Shown: positions 43,381-51,556 of the stretch, in pieces | Layout of the letters: each line of letters starts with the position of its first letter | How positions within the stretch are numbered: position 1 is the stretch's first letter | Assembly (NCBI RefSeq): GCF_032931615.1 | Contig: NZ_CP136760.1 | Coordinates: 1-64,000, forward strand | Reading direction: 5' to 3' | DNA: 64,000 bases | Source: Palleronia sp. LCG004 | GTDB lineage: Bacteria; Pseudomonadota; Alphaproteobacteria; Rhodobacterales; Rhodobacteraceae | Program-made: the position numbers and the translations under genes | The notes under the pieces: model-generated | The model's database searches: none | Told to the model about the DNA's origin: nothing | The model's input: the letters and a program-made list of their open reading frames with translations, nothing else

Positions 43381-44372
43381 CGGACGAGACCCCGATCCTC
43401 GAGGTCTCGGGCCTGAGCGTGGGCTTCGGGCGCGGCGGGCGCAGGCTCGCCGCCCTGCGGGACGTGAGCTTCACGCTGGGGCAGGGGCGCACGCTCGCCC
43501 TCGTGGGCGAGAGCGGGTCGGGCAAGTCGGTCACCTCGCTCGCGCTCATGGGGCTGTTGCCGCCCTCGGGCGCGATCCTGAAGGGCAAGCTCTCCTATCG
43601 CCGCCGCGACGGCGAGGTGACGGATCTGGCGCGGCTCGGCCCGCGGGGGTTCCGCGGCATTCGCGGGCCCGAGATCTCGATGATCTTCCAGGAGCCGATG
43701 TCGTCGCTGAACCCGCTCTTCACGATCGGCGACCAGATCGGCGAGATGCTGCTGCTGCACGAACGGCTCGATGCGAGCCAGCGCCAGGCCCGCGTGGTCG
43801 AGATGCTGGAACTGGTCGAGATCCCCGGCGCGGCCTCGCGCGCGAAATCCTATCCGCACGAATTGTCGGGCGGGATGCGGCAGCGGGTGATGATCGCGAT
43901 GGCGATGATCTGCAACCCCAGGCTGCTGATCGCGGACGAGCCGACCACCGCGCTCGACGTGACGATCCAGGCGCAGATCCTCGATCTGATGCGCAGGCTG
44001 CAGGCCGAGCGGGGCATGTCGATCCTGTTCATCACGCACGACATGGGCGTGGTCGCCGAAATGGCCGACGACGTGGCCGTGATGTATGCGGGAAGCGTGG
44101 TCGAGCAGGCCGGGGTGAACGCGCTCTTCGACAATACAGCGCATCCCTACACGCAGGGGCTCCTGTCCTCGATCCCCGTACCCGAGCGCGAGGAGGGCAC
44201 GCGGCTCGTCCCGATCCCCGGAACCGTGCCGCCGCTGACCGCGCTGCCGCCCGGCTGCGCCTTCGCGCCGCGCTGCCCGCATGCGCGGCCGCGCTGCGAG
44301 GAGCCGGTGGAGCTGTGGCAGAAGGCCCCGGGACACCGCGCGGCCTGCATCCTCGACCCGGAGGTGGTGTGA
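43377..44372 (+). CDS. Dpp/Opp-type ABC transporter ATPase (DppD-like)
   Basis: A 331-residue ATPase. It starts at a GTG that overlaps the amidohydrolase stop (GTGA). Walker A GESGSGKS, signature [15 protein letters not shown], Walker [14 protein letters not shown] and the C-terminal oligopeptide-type cysteine region ([16 protein letters not shown]) are present; the last may bind an iron-sulphur cluster as in other DppD proteins. It forms the motor with the next gene. Confidence 0.93.
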   Translation: MTDETPILEVSGLSVGFGRGGRRLAALRDVSFTLGQGRTLALVGESGSGKSVTSLALMGLLPPSGAILKGKLSYRRRDGEVTDLARLGPRGFRGIRGPEISMIFQEPMSSLNPLFTIGDQIGEMLLLHERLDASQRQARVVEMLELVEIPGAASRAKSYPHELSGGMRQRVMIAMAMICNPRLLIADEPTTALDVTIQAQILDLMRRLQAERGMSILFITHDMGVVAEMADDVAVMYAGSVVEQAGVNALFDNTAHPYTQGLLSSIPVPEREEGTRLVPIPGTVPPLTALPPGCAFAPRCPHARPRCEEPVELWQKAPGHRAACILDPEVV

Positions 44373-45334
44373 TGACCGAGGCGCTTCTGCGGATCGAGGG
44401 GCTGACCAAGCGGTTCGAGACACCGTCGGGGCCGGTCCACGCGCTCGAGGATGTGAGCTTCGAGATCCCGCGCGGATCGATCACCGGGCTGGTCGGCGAA
44501 AGCGGGTCGGGCAAGACGACGCTCGGCCGGAGCCTTCTGCGGCTGGTCGAGCCCACATCGGGGCGGACGTTCTTCGACGGCACCGAGCTCAACTCGCTCG
44601 GCACGTCCGAGATGCGGCAGATGCGGCGGCGGATGCAGATCATCTTCCAGGACCCGGTCTCGTCGCTGAACCCGCGGCTGAGGGTCTCGGACCTGATCGG
44701 CGAGGGGCTGAAGGCGTTCGGGGTCGGATCGCGGTCCGAGCGGCGCGACCGCGCGGCGGCGCTGCTGGAGGAGGTGGGCCTCGCGGCCGATCACCTCGAC
44801 CGTTATCCGCACGAATTCTCGGGCGGGCAGCGGCAGCGCATCGGCATTGCCCGGGCGCTCGCGCTCGAGCCGGAATTCATCGTGGCCGACGAGAGCGTCT
44901 CGGCGCTCGACGTGTCGATCCAGGCACAGGTGCTGAACCTGCTGCTCGACCTGCGCGAGCGGCGCAACCTCACCATGCTGTTCATCGCGCACGACCTGTC
45001 GGTGGTGGAATATCTCTGCGACCAGATCGCCGTGCTCTATCTCGGGCGGCTGATGGAGATCGGGCCGTCGCGCGCCGTCCACGACAGGGCGATGCATCCC
45101 TATACCCGGGCGCTCAACTCCGCGATCCCGCGTCCCGACCCCCATGCGGAGCGCAAGCGCGAGCTGCTCAAGGGCGACATCCCGTCGCCGCTCGACCCGC
45201 CATCGGGCTGCGTGTTCCGCACCCGCTGTGCCCATGCCGCGCCCGAATGCGCCGAGGGCCGTCCCGCGCCCGTCGCGGTCGGCCCCAACCATTTCAGCCA
45301 TTGCAAGAGGATCGAGACCCTGGATGCCCAGTGA
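44372..45334 (+). CDS. Dpp/Opp-type ABC transporter ATPase (DppF-like)
   Basis: A 320-residue ATPase, partner of the DppD-like protein. Walker A GESGSGKTT, Q-loop IIFQDPVSSLNPR, signature EFSGGQRQRIGIARAL, Walker B FIVADESVSALDV (Ser where Pro is usual, as often in DppF) and the terminal Cys motif CVFRTRCAHAAPEC. The ATG overlaps the previous stop by one base, and the RidA gene begins 11 bases before its end. Confidence 0.93.
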   Translation: MTEALLRIEGLTKRFETPSGPVHALEDVSFEIPRGSITGLVGESGSGKTTLGRSLLRLVEPTSGRTFFDGTELNSLGTSEMRQMRRRMQIIFQDPVSSLNPRLRVSDLIGEGLKAFGVGSRSERRDRAAALLEEVGLAADHLDRYPHEFSGGQRQRIGIARALALEPEFIVADESVSALDVSIQAQVLNLLLDLRERRNLTMLFIAHDLSVVEYLCDQIAVLYLGRLMEIGPSRAVHDRAMHPYTRALNSAIPRPDPHAERKRELLKGDIPSPLDPPSGCVFRTRCAHAAPECAEGRPAPVAVGPNHFSHCKRIETLDAQ

Positions 45335-45836
45335 CGCCCAAGAAAAGACCCCCGAAACCCGCCTGCGCGAGATGGGCCTCGAACTGCCCGGCCGCGCGCC
45401 GTCGCCGATCGGGTCGTTCCGCAACGTCCGCGTGTCGGGCGGCTGGGCCTACGTGTCGGGGCAGGGGCCGGTCGAGGCCGACGGCACCCTCAAGCGCGGC
45501 AAGGTCGGGGACGACGTGACCGCCGAGGAGGCGCGCGCGCATGCCGAGCTTGTCGCGATCAACATCCTGTCGGCGCTGCGCGACCATTTCGGATCGCTCG
45601 ACGCGGTGGGGGGCGTGGTCAAGCTTCTGGGGCTGGTCAACGCGACGCCGGATTTCGAGCGGCATCCCTTCGTGATCGACGGGGCGTCGAACCTTCTGGC
45701 CGAGGTCTTCGGGGCGGACGGCATCCATGCGCGGTCGGCCTTCGGGGTCGGATCGCTGCCGAACCGCATCACGGTCGAGATCGAGGCGATCTTCGAGGTG
45801 GCGACGGACGGCGCGGGCCGCGTCGCGGCGGCCTGA
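45324..45836 (+). CDS. RidA-family protein (enamine/imine deaminase-like)
   Basis: A 170-residue RidA/YjgF-family protein, longer than RidA itself (about 128). GGWAYVSGQGPVEADG and ARSAFGVGSLPNRITVEIEAIFEV are the family blocks; the Arg of ARSA is at the position of the catalytic arginine. RidA proteins hydrolyse reactive enamines and imines released by PLP enzymes. Its place in the same operon as the amidohydrolase and close to the SelA-like PLP enzyme suggests that it completes deamination of the imported compound. The start at 45324 lies inside the end of the ATPase gene (11-base overlap), indicating coupling. Confidence 0.87.
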   Translation: MPSDAQEKTPETRLREMGLELPGRAPSPIGSFRNVRVSGGWAYVSGQGPVEADGTLKRGKVGDDVTAEEARAHAELVAINILSALRDHFGSLDAVGGVVKLLGLVNATPDFERHPFVIDGASNLLAEVFGADGIHARSAFGVGSLPNRITVEIEAIFEVATDGAGRVAAA

Positions 45837-45838
45837 GG

Positions 45839-46618
45839 TCAGGCCGCGCCGTGGGTCCCGAGCGCCAGTTCGACCGAGCGCGCCGCGCCGCGCACCTCGT
45901 TCGCGATATCGTCGAACCGGTCGGGGACGCGGTGCTTGGGCATGACGACCGAGAGGGTCATCAGGCAGGCGCCGTCCGCGTCGCGGACCGGGGCCGCGAT
46001 GCAGGCCACGGCCTCTTCGGAGGTGTCGATCTGCACCGAGATCCCGTCGAGGAACGCCTCGCGCGAGGTGCGCGCGAGGATATCGGGATCGGTCTCGGCG
46101 AGGCCGGTGGCCGAGGGCGTGGCGCAGCGCGCGAAGACCTCGCGCCGCTCGTCGTCGGACAGGTGGCCGATCAGCAGCCGGCCCGACGCGGTCCAGTTGA
46201 GGGGCACGCGCGTGCCCACGTCGGAGGTCACGCGGAACGTGCCGCGCCCCTCGGCCATGCCGATGACCGACATCCAGCCCTCGTCGCGGGTGCAGATCTG
46301 AACCATTTCGCCGGTGCGTTCGGACAGGTCGTGCATCGCGCGCTCGGCCTCCTGGAAGGCATTCATCCGCGCGCGGTAGGCGAGGCCGTAGCGCATGAGC
46401 CGCGGCCCGAGCCAGACGCGGCCGTCGGGCATCCGGCCCAGCATCGCGCCGTCGGTCATGTCGTCGATGAGCTTGTAGACCGTCGAGGGCGGCGCGCCGC
46501 TTTCCTTGGCGAGCTCGTAGGCCGTCATGGGGCGGAGCTTGTCGCTCAGCAGGTCGAGGATCTGCAGACTGCGCGTCAGAGCGCTCGTCCGCGAGCGGCG
46601 TGGGGCGATCTGATCCAT
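45839..46618 (-). CDS. IclR-family transcriptional regulator
   Basis: A 259-residue regulator. The N-terminal winged helix spans about residues 10-70 (SLQILDLLSDKLRPMTAYELAKESGAPPSTVYKLIDDM), and the IclR effector domain follows. It is convergent with the RidA gene (two-base gap) and divergent from the SelA-like gene, with an 80-base space holding an AT palindrome. It probably controls the PLP enzyme/cupin unit and, from the shared ATAATWATGGAA sequence, perhaps the transporter operon. Confidence 0.9.
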   Translation of the reverse strand: MDQIAPRRSRTSALTRSLQILDLLSDKLRPMTAYELAKESGAPPSTVYKLIDDMTDGAMLGRMPDGRVWLGPRLMRYGLAYRARMNAFQEAERAMHDLSERTGEMVQICTRDEGWMSVIGMAEGRGTFRVTSDVGTRVPLNWTASGRLLIGHLSDDERREVFARCATPSATGLAETDPDILARTSREAFLDGISVQIDTSEEAVACIAAPVRDADGACLMTLSVVMPKHRVPDRFDDIANEVRGAARSVELALGTHGAA

Positions 46619-46658
46619 TGCGATGTCTCCCGGTCGGTCACTGTCGGGATGGTTATCT

Positions 46659-46671
46659 CATAATTATGGAA
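46659..46671. promoter_or_regulatory. Candidate IclR site between IclR and SelA-like genes
   Basis: CATAATTATG (46659-46668) is a perfect 10-bp palindrome followed by GAA. The related ATAATAATGGAA lies ahead of the Opp operon (38891). The site is AT-rich and could equally be a -10 region. Confidence 0.35.
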
Positions 46672-46698
46672 GGCCCTGCAAGGGGCGGAAAGGACGAC

Positions 46699-47925
46699 AT
46701 GGAAGGCGCAAAGACCGACGGATACGGCATCGACTGGTCCTGGCACGACGAGATGGGGCTTGGCCACGTGGTCAACGTCTCGGGGACGATGACGTCGCTC
46801 GGGGGATCGGTGACAACGGAGGCCGTGGCCCAGGCGACGGCCGCCGCGATGACGCGCTTCGCGCGCATCCACGAGCTTCAGGCGAAGGCGTCGGACGTCA
46901 TCGCGCGGCTGACGGGGGCCGAGGCGGGCTTTCTGACGGCATCGGCCAGCGCGGGCATCTCGCTTGCCGTGGCGGGCTGCATCACGGGGCGCGATCCCGC
47001 ACGGGTCGAGGCGCTGCCGACGGCCCCGGGCGGGCCGAACGCGGTCGCGGTGCAGATGGGCCATCTCTGCGAATACGGCGCGCCGGTGAGCCAGGCGATC
47101 GAGATCGCGGGCGGCCAGGTCCGCATGATCGGGCAGTCCACGCTGGCGCGCGACTATCAGCTCGACGCGGCGCTGGCCGAAGGCGCGGTCGCGGCGCTTT
47201 ACGTGGTGTCGCATCACGTGGTCGATTACGGGCAGATCCCGCTTAAACGATTCTGCGAGATCGCGCGCGCGCGCGGCGTGCCGGTCATCGTGGACGCGGC
47301 GTCGGAATACGACCTGCAGGGCTTCTTCGAGGCGGGCGCGGACATCGTGATCTATTCGGGCCACAAGTTCATGGGCGGCCCGACGAGCGGCATCGTGGCG
47401 GGTCCGAAGGCGCTGGTCCAGGCGGCCTATCTCCAGAATATCGGCATCGGCCGCGGCATGAAGATCGGCAAGGAGAGCATCGCGGGCGCGATCGCCGCGA
47501 TGGAGCAGTGGCTGGAGCGCGACCACGCGGCCATGCGCGCGCGCGAGGATGCCGCGCTCGACCTGTGGGAAAGCGCGCTCGGCGGGTATGCGGGCATCCG
47601 CGCGCACCGGATCGACGATCCGACCGGCAACCCGCTGCAGCGGTTGCAGATCGACGTGGACCCGTCCGCCGCGGGCGCGAGCGCGGCGCAGTTCGCCGTG
47701 GCCTTCGGCCGCTACGACCCGCCCATCGCCGTGCGCGGCCACGAGGTCGAGAAAGGGTATTTCCAGCTCGACCCGTGCAACCTGACGGCGGGGCAGGCGG
47801 AGCTGGTGCGCGACGCGTTGGGGACGGTCCTGTCGGATGGCGAGGTCCGAAAGATCGACGAGGACGCGGCCCTCGCCGATGCGCGCAACGGCGGCACGGA
47901 GAGCTATCTCGGCTGGCTCGACTGA
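46699..47925 (+). CDS. SelA/DgaE-like PLP-dependent enzyme (ammonia-lyase-like)
   Basis: A 408-residue fold-type I PLP enzyme related to selenocysteine synthase SelA and to DgaE (D-glucosaminate-6-phosphate ammonia-lyase). The cofactor lysine is Lys223 in IYSGHKFMGGPTSG; VIVDAASEYDLQGFF supplies the Asp that contacts PLP. It has no SelA N-terminal tRNA-binding domain, and no selD, selB or tRNA-Sec is seen, so selenocysteine synthesis is unlikely. Relatives eliminate water or ammonia from D-amino acid-like substrates. Together with the cog3964 amidohydrolase and RidA it forms a plausible deacylate-then-deaminate route. Confidence 0.83.
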   Translation: MEGAKTDGYGIDWSWHDEMGLGHVVNVSGTMTSLGGSVTTEAVAQATAAAMTRFARIHELQAKASDVIARLTGAEAGFLTASASAGISLAVAGCITGRDPARVEALPTAPGGPNAVAVQMGHLCEYGAPVSQAIEIAGGQVRMIGQSTLARDYQLDAALAEGAVAALYVVSHHVVDYGQIPLKRFCEIARARGVPVIVDAASEYDLQGFFEAGADIVIYSGHKFMGGPTSGIVAGPKALVQAAYLQNIGIGRGMKIGKESIAGAIAAMEQWLERDHAAMRAREDAALDLWESALGGYAGIRAHRIDDPTGNPLQRLQIDVDPSAAGASAAQFAVAFGRYDPPIAVRGHEVEKGYFQLDPCNLTAGQAELVRDALGTVLSDGEVRKIDEDAALADARNGGTESYLGWLD

Positions 47926-47978
47926 CGCGGCGCGCCCTCGGGCTATGTCGTGCCGCGACATGAACCGAGGAGAGCGCG

Positions 47979-48539
47979 ATGCATGACGAGGTACCCGTCG
48001 AGACGACGCCCGCCGCGGAGATCGAGGTCGAGACCTTCGATTTCGAGGATGACGGGACGGTTCCGAACAACCCGGAACTGCCCGTCGTCCTGATGCGCGC
48101 GGCGCTGGGGCAGGGGGGCGCGTCGGCGTCGGTGGAGCGGCACCTGCAGAACAACGGCTGGGGCGGGACGTGGACCTGGCGGGTCTTCGACTACCACCAT
48201 TTCCACCCCAACGCGCACGAGGTCCTGGCCGTGGCGCGGGGGCAGGCGGTGCTCGCGCTTGGCGGGCCGTCGGGCGCGCGGGTCGAGATCCGGGCGGGCG
48301 ACGTCGTCGTGTTGCCCGCGGGGACCGGGCACAAGCAGATCGAGGCGAGCGACGATTTCGAGATCTGCGGGGCCTATCCGCCGGGGCAGGAGGGCTACGA
48401 GACGATCCGCGCCGACGGCCCCCATGACGGCGCGGTCGCGGATCGCATCGCCGCCGTCGCACGCCCCGCGACCTGCCCCGTCCACGGGGCGGACGGCCCG
48501 CTGATGCGCGTCTGGGGCGAGGGGAGCGGGAGCGCTTAG
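47979..48539 (+). CDS. Cupin-domain protein (YjlB-like)
   Basis: A 186-residue single-domain cupin. The core spans about residues 60-140: FHPNAHEVLAVARGQAVLALGG and GDVVVLPAGTGHKQIE are the two cupin motifs, with possible metal ligands in HFHPNAHE and the second His in TGHK. YjlB-like cupins have no firm function. The gene has a strong GAGGAG site and follows the SelA-like gene by 53 bases, probably in the same transcript. It may be an isomerase or dioxygenase for the deaminated product. Confidence 0.78.
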   Translation: MHDEVPVETTPAAEIEVETFDFEDDGTVPNNPELPVVLMRAALGQGGASASVERHLQNNGWGGTWTWRVFDYHHFHPNAHEVLAVARGQAVLALGGPSGARVEIRAGDVVVLPAGTGHKQIEASDDFEICGAYPPGQEGYETIRADGPHDGAVADRIAAVARPATCPVHGADGPLMRVWGEGSGSA

Positions 48540-48667
48540 GTCAGCCTCTTTCGTCGGAAGCATCGCCTTTGCTCGGGCCGCCCGTGGCGAAGCGGGGTTT
48601 ACTCTGCCGCTGGCGCGAATGACGGCGGTGCGGACAGGGCTCCCGCTCAGATTCCGGCCCTCGTCCG

Positions 48668-49897
48668 TCAATCGCGGTCGAAGTGATTGCGCCAGATTTC
48701 CGCTTTTCGCCGGTCACGATCGGTGCAGGCGGCAATGACCCGGTCGAGATCGGCACCGGACAGAAGGTCCCTCTCCTCGCCGATCTCCGCCAGGCGCATC
48801 GTGTACCAGGCGGTCACGCCTCCCTCCGGGGGGGAGGTGAAGCGCGGGAAGGCGGGGGCCGTTGCCTCGCCGCGCCGCCAGAGGTCGGTGACCTCCGGCG
48901 TGATCGCGAAGGCGCGCGCGAGGCCCACCCCGTCGGCGATCCCCTCCGATACGATCCTTTCCGCCTGCTCCATGGTCTTGATCCCCCCGGTCAGAAGCAG
49001 GGGTTTTGCCGTCATGGACCGCGCGGATCGGGCGAAGGACGCGAAGTACGCGCCGGACCTGCGATGCTCCGGGGTTGCCGGTGCGCCCGGAAAGTAGGTG
49101 CCGCCGCTGATCTCGATGAGGTCGATGGAGGAGCGCTCGAGTGCCGCGACGAATTTCAGGGCGTCCGTCTCGGTCAATCCGCCATCCAGCCGGTCCGTGG
49201 CGTTGATCTTGATCGCGACGGGAAAGGCCGGTCCGACGGCTGCACGGACCTCATCGACGATCTCGAGCACGATCTGCATGCGCGCCTCGATCGGGCCGCC
49301 ATACGCATCCTCCCGCCGGTTGAAGAGCGGCGAGAGGAACTGGCTCAGAAGGAAGCCATGCGCCGCATGCAGCTGGACGCCCCCGAAACCGGCAAGCTGG
49401 GCAAGGCGCGCCGTACGCGCGAAGAGTGCCGGAAGGGCGGCGATCTCGCCCGCCGTCAGAGCGGCAGAGGACAGTCCCGGCAGATCCAGCGCGCTCGGCC
49501 CCTTCGGTGTCCCGATCGCCGGATCGGTCAATGCGCCGGCATGGCCGAGCTGAATCCAGAGCTGACCACCCCCGCTTATGCCCTCCCGCGCCAATCGAGC
49601 GAAGCGGTTCAGGTCGGAATCGCCATCGAGCACGAGGTTTCCCGCAGCTTCCGGAAACCGCGCATCGCCCTGAACTTCGCCGATGATGGAGACGGCCGCG
49701 CCGCCTTGGGACCATGTGCGATAGAGAGCGGCCTGGGCGTCCGTCGGATGACCGGTTCCGTCGGCAAGACAGTCGGACATCGCGGATTTCACGATGCGGT
49801 TTTCCAGAACCGCCCCGCAGGGAAGGCGTAGGGGAGTGAAGAGCGGATTGCGGCTTTCGCCGCGAGAGGGACTGGCTGCGTGGAGTGACAGGGACAC
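48668..49897 (-). CDS. NADH:flavin oxidoreductase / Old Yellow Enzyme family
   Basis: A 409-residue FMN-dependent TIM-barrel reductase. NPLFTPLRLPCGAVLENRIVKSAM is the first strand; the substrate His motif is FGGVQLHAAHGFLLSQFLSPLFNRREDAYGG-like (HxAHGY replaced by HAAHGF), and GLTETDALKFVAALE and GVGLARAFAITPE follow. The start is a GTG at 49897 with AAGGA eight bases ahead. It is a single-domain form, without the iron-sulphur C-terminal half of 2,4-dienoyl-CoA reductase. It reduces activated double bonds in general; the divergent LysR gene probably controls it. Confidence 0.9.
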   Translation of the reverse strand: MSLSLHAASPSRGESRNPLFTPLRLPCGAVLENRIVKSAMSDCLADGTGHPTDAQAALYRTWSQGGAAVSIIGEVQGDARFPEAAGNLVLDGDSDLNRFARLAREGISGGGQLWIQLGHAGALTDPAIGTPKGPSALDLPGLSSAALTAGEIAALPALFARTARLAQLAGFGGVQLHAAHGFLLSQFLSPLFNRREDAYGGPIEARMQIVLEIVDEVRAAVGPAFPVAIKINATDRLDGGLTETDALKFVAALERSSIDLIEISGGTYFPGAPATPEHRRSGAYFASFARSARSMTAKPLLLTGGIKTMEQAERIVSEGIADGVGLARAFAITPEVTDLWRRGEATAPAFPRFTSPPEGGVTAWYTMRLAEIGEERDLLSGADLDRVIAACTDRDRRKAEIWRNHFDRD

Positions 49898-49996
49898 GGG
49901 CTATTCCTTCCATGTTGGAACGACTGATGACTGACATGCCGATCGGCGCGTGATAATCCGGCATATCGGACCGGGTGATGTGAGCTGAGGGAACGA

Positions 49997-50890
49997 ATGA
50001 GGCAGGATGGTGAGCTCGACCTCTTCCACGCGATCCTCGATGCGGGAAGCTTTGCGGGTGCCGCCCGGCATCTCGGCGTGACACCCTCCGCGGTCAGCAA
50101 GCGGATCTCGCAGATGGAAGGGCGGATCGGGGCCCCTCTGTTCGTCCGAACGACACGCCGCATGACGCTGACGGAGGCCGGTCGGACCTATGCCGCGGGG
50201 ACGCGAGACATCCTGGCGAGATTGGCTCGGGTCGAGAGCGACATCGCCGAAGGCACGGGGGCGATCCGCGGCCCGATCCGCATGACGGCCTCGACCGCGC
50301 TTGGACGACGGAAGGTGCTTCCCGTCATCCTCGATTTCTCGGAGCGCTATCCGGAGGTGGCGATCGACCTGACGCTGACCGACGCGCTCGTCGATCTGGT
50401 CGAGGGCCGGTATGATCTGGCGGTGCGCAGCGCCGTCCTGCCCGATTCCGGCCTGATCGCCAGGCGTCTGGCCGACAACAGGCGGGTCATCTGCGCCTCA
50501 CCCGATTACGTAAAGCGACATGGTGCGCCGACCGTGCCGGAGGACCTTGCCGGACATGCCTGCCTGACCTTGAACATGTCGGGACCATTCAATTCCTGGC
50601 CGCTGACGGGCGAGCGGAACTCTCCCGTCGAGCTGGGGCGGGGGTTCAGCTGCAATTCGCTGGATGCCCTGCACGATGCCTGCCTGAGGGGATTGGGCAT
50701 TGCCCGCCTGCCGTCATTCCTCGTCGCCGACGATATCGTCGCGGGGCGGCTGCTGGCCGTGCTGAGCGAAGCCGAAGCGCCGGACGACCGATCCGCGATC
50801 TCCCTCCTGCGTCCACCCGGTGAGGTCGTTCCACGCCGTGTGCGGCTTCTCGTCGAGGCCCTCGTGGAGGGCTTTCGTCACGACGTCTGA
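49997..50890 (+). CDS. LysR-family transcriptional regulator
   Basis: A 297-residue LysR regulator. Helix-turn-helix: FAGAARHLGVTPSAVSKRISQMEGRIGAPLF, then the classic RMTLTEAGR wing and effector domain (GPIRMTASTALGRRKVLPVI...). It resembles the CrgA/DsdC-like group that controls divergent oxidoreductases. It is divergent from the Old Yellow Enzyme gene; the 99-base space contains the short dyad TCCG-N6-CGGA near 49960, a possible site. Gap 50891-51118 downstream shows nothing. Confidence 0.9.
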   Translation: MRQDGELDLFHAILDAGSFAGAARHLGVTPSAVSKRISQMEGRIGAPLFVRTTRRMTLTEAGRTYAAGTRDILARLARVESDIAEGTGAIRGPIRMTASTALGRRKVLPVILDFSERYPEVAIDLTLTDALVDLVEGRYDLAVRSAVLPDSGLIARRLADNRRVICASPDYVKRHGAPTVPEDLAGHACLTLNMSGPFNSWPLTGERNSPVELGRGFSCNSLDALHDACLRGLGIARLPSFLVADDIVAGRLLAVLSEAEAPDDRSAISLLRPPGEVVPRRVRLLVEALVEGFRHDV

Positions 50891-51118
50891 GCGGGAGACG
50901 TCTGCCACAGACGGGGCGATGCGGTTTTCGGGACCGACCGGACCTTGGGGCAAATCTCAGTCGGAGCCACGACAACCTTCGAACCACGAAAAACGCGTCG
51001 ACCTCGCGATTTCCTTCGAGCAGCGCAGGTGGAATCCTGCCCATGGCGGCTGATGCGGGCTGAACCGGTATGTCGGCGATCCGGCGGCGCGAAATGCGTG
51101 CCGGACCGCCCACCGCGT

Positions 51119-51556
51119 CTATTCCAGCAGCGCGGCGGCCCAGGGTATGGCGATCTCTTCGACCTCGTCCTCTCCGGACGCGTCATGGACGGGAACGTCC
51201 CCCAGAACCTGCGCGCCGCGTGCGCCCAGCATCGCGGCCAGGGTCTTGGGGGCCTGACCGTAGGTCTCGGCATACTCGCTGTCCCCCAGACCGAAGACCG
51301 CGACACGCGGTGCCGGATCGAGGGTCTCGATCGCTTCGAGGCGCGCGGCAAAGGGCTTGGCCGAGGCGGGCATTTCCCCGTCGCCGTAGGACGAGCAGAG
51401 GATCAGGTTCAGATCCGCCTCGGCCAGGGCCCCGGGATCCGTGTCCGCGAGACTGGTGCAGTTGACCGTGTGGCGGTCGGCCAGGGAGGCGGCGACGTCG
51501 TCGGCCAGCATCTCGGCATTGCCGGTCTCGGTTCCGTACAGGATCTCAATCTTCAT
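51119..51556 (-). CDS. Short flavodoxin (MioC-like FMN protein)
   Basis: A 145-residue flavodoxin-fold protein. The FMN phosphate loop is YGTETGNAE (residues 7-15), and the isoalloxazine loops are SSYGDGEMP and FGLGDSEYAETYG. It resembles MioC and the flavodoxin half of sulphite reductase/P450 reductase rather than long-chain flavodoxins. The ATG overlaps the reductase stop by four bases. Encoded right after an FprA-type reductase and opposite a Rieske oxygenase, it is the likely one-electron carrier between the two. No ferredoxin gene is present in this cluster. Confidence 0.88.
   Translation of the reverse strand: MKIEILYGTETGNAEMLADDVAASLADRHTVNCTSLADTDPGALAEADLNLILCSSYGDGEMPASAKPFAARLEAIETLDPAPRVAVFGLGDSEYAETYGQAPKTLAAMLGARGAQVLGDVPVHDASGEDEVEEIAIPWAAALLE

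Noticed and set aside
46699..47925. The SelA-like gene as selenocysteine synthase
   Set aside because: It lacks the N-terminal tRNA-binding domain and no selB, selD or tRNA-Sec is nearby; the amidohydrolase and RidA context favours a metabolic PLP lyase.
48540..48667. Possible small gene between the cupin and the Old Yellow Enzyme genes
   Set aside because: Short frames here have no ribosome binding site or recognisable content; it is a plain convergent gap.
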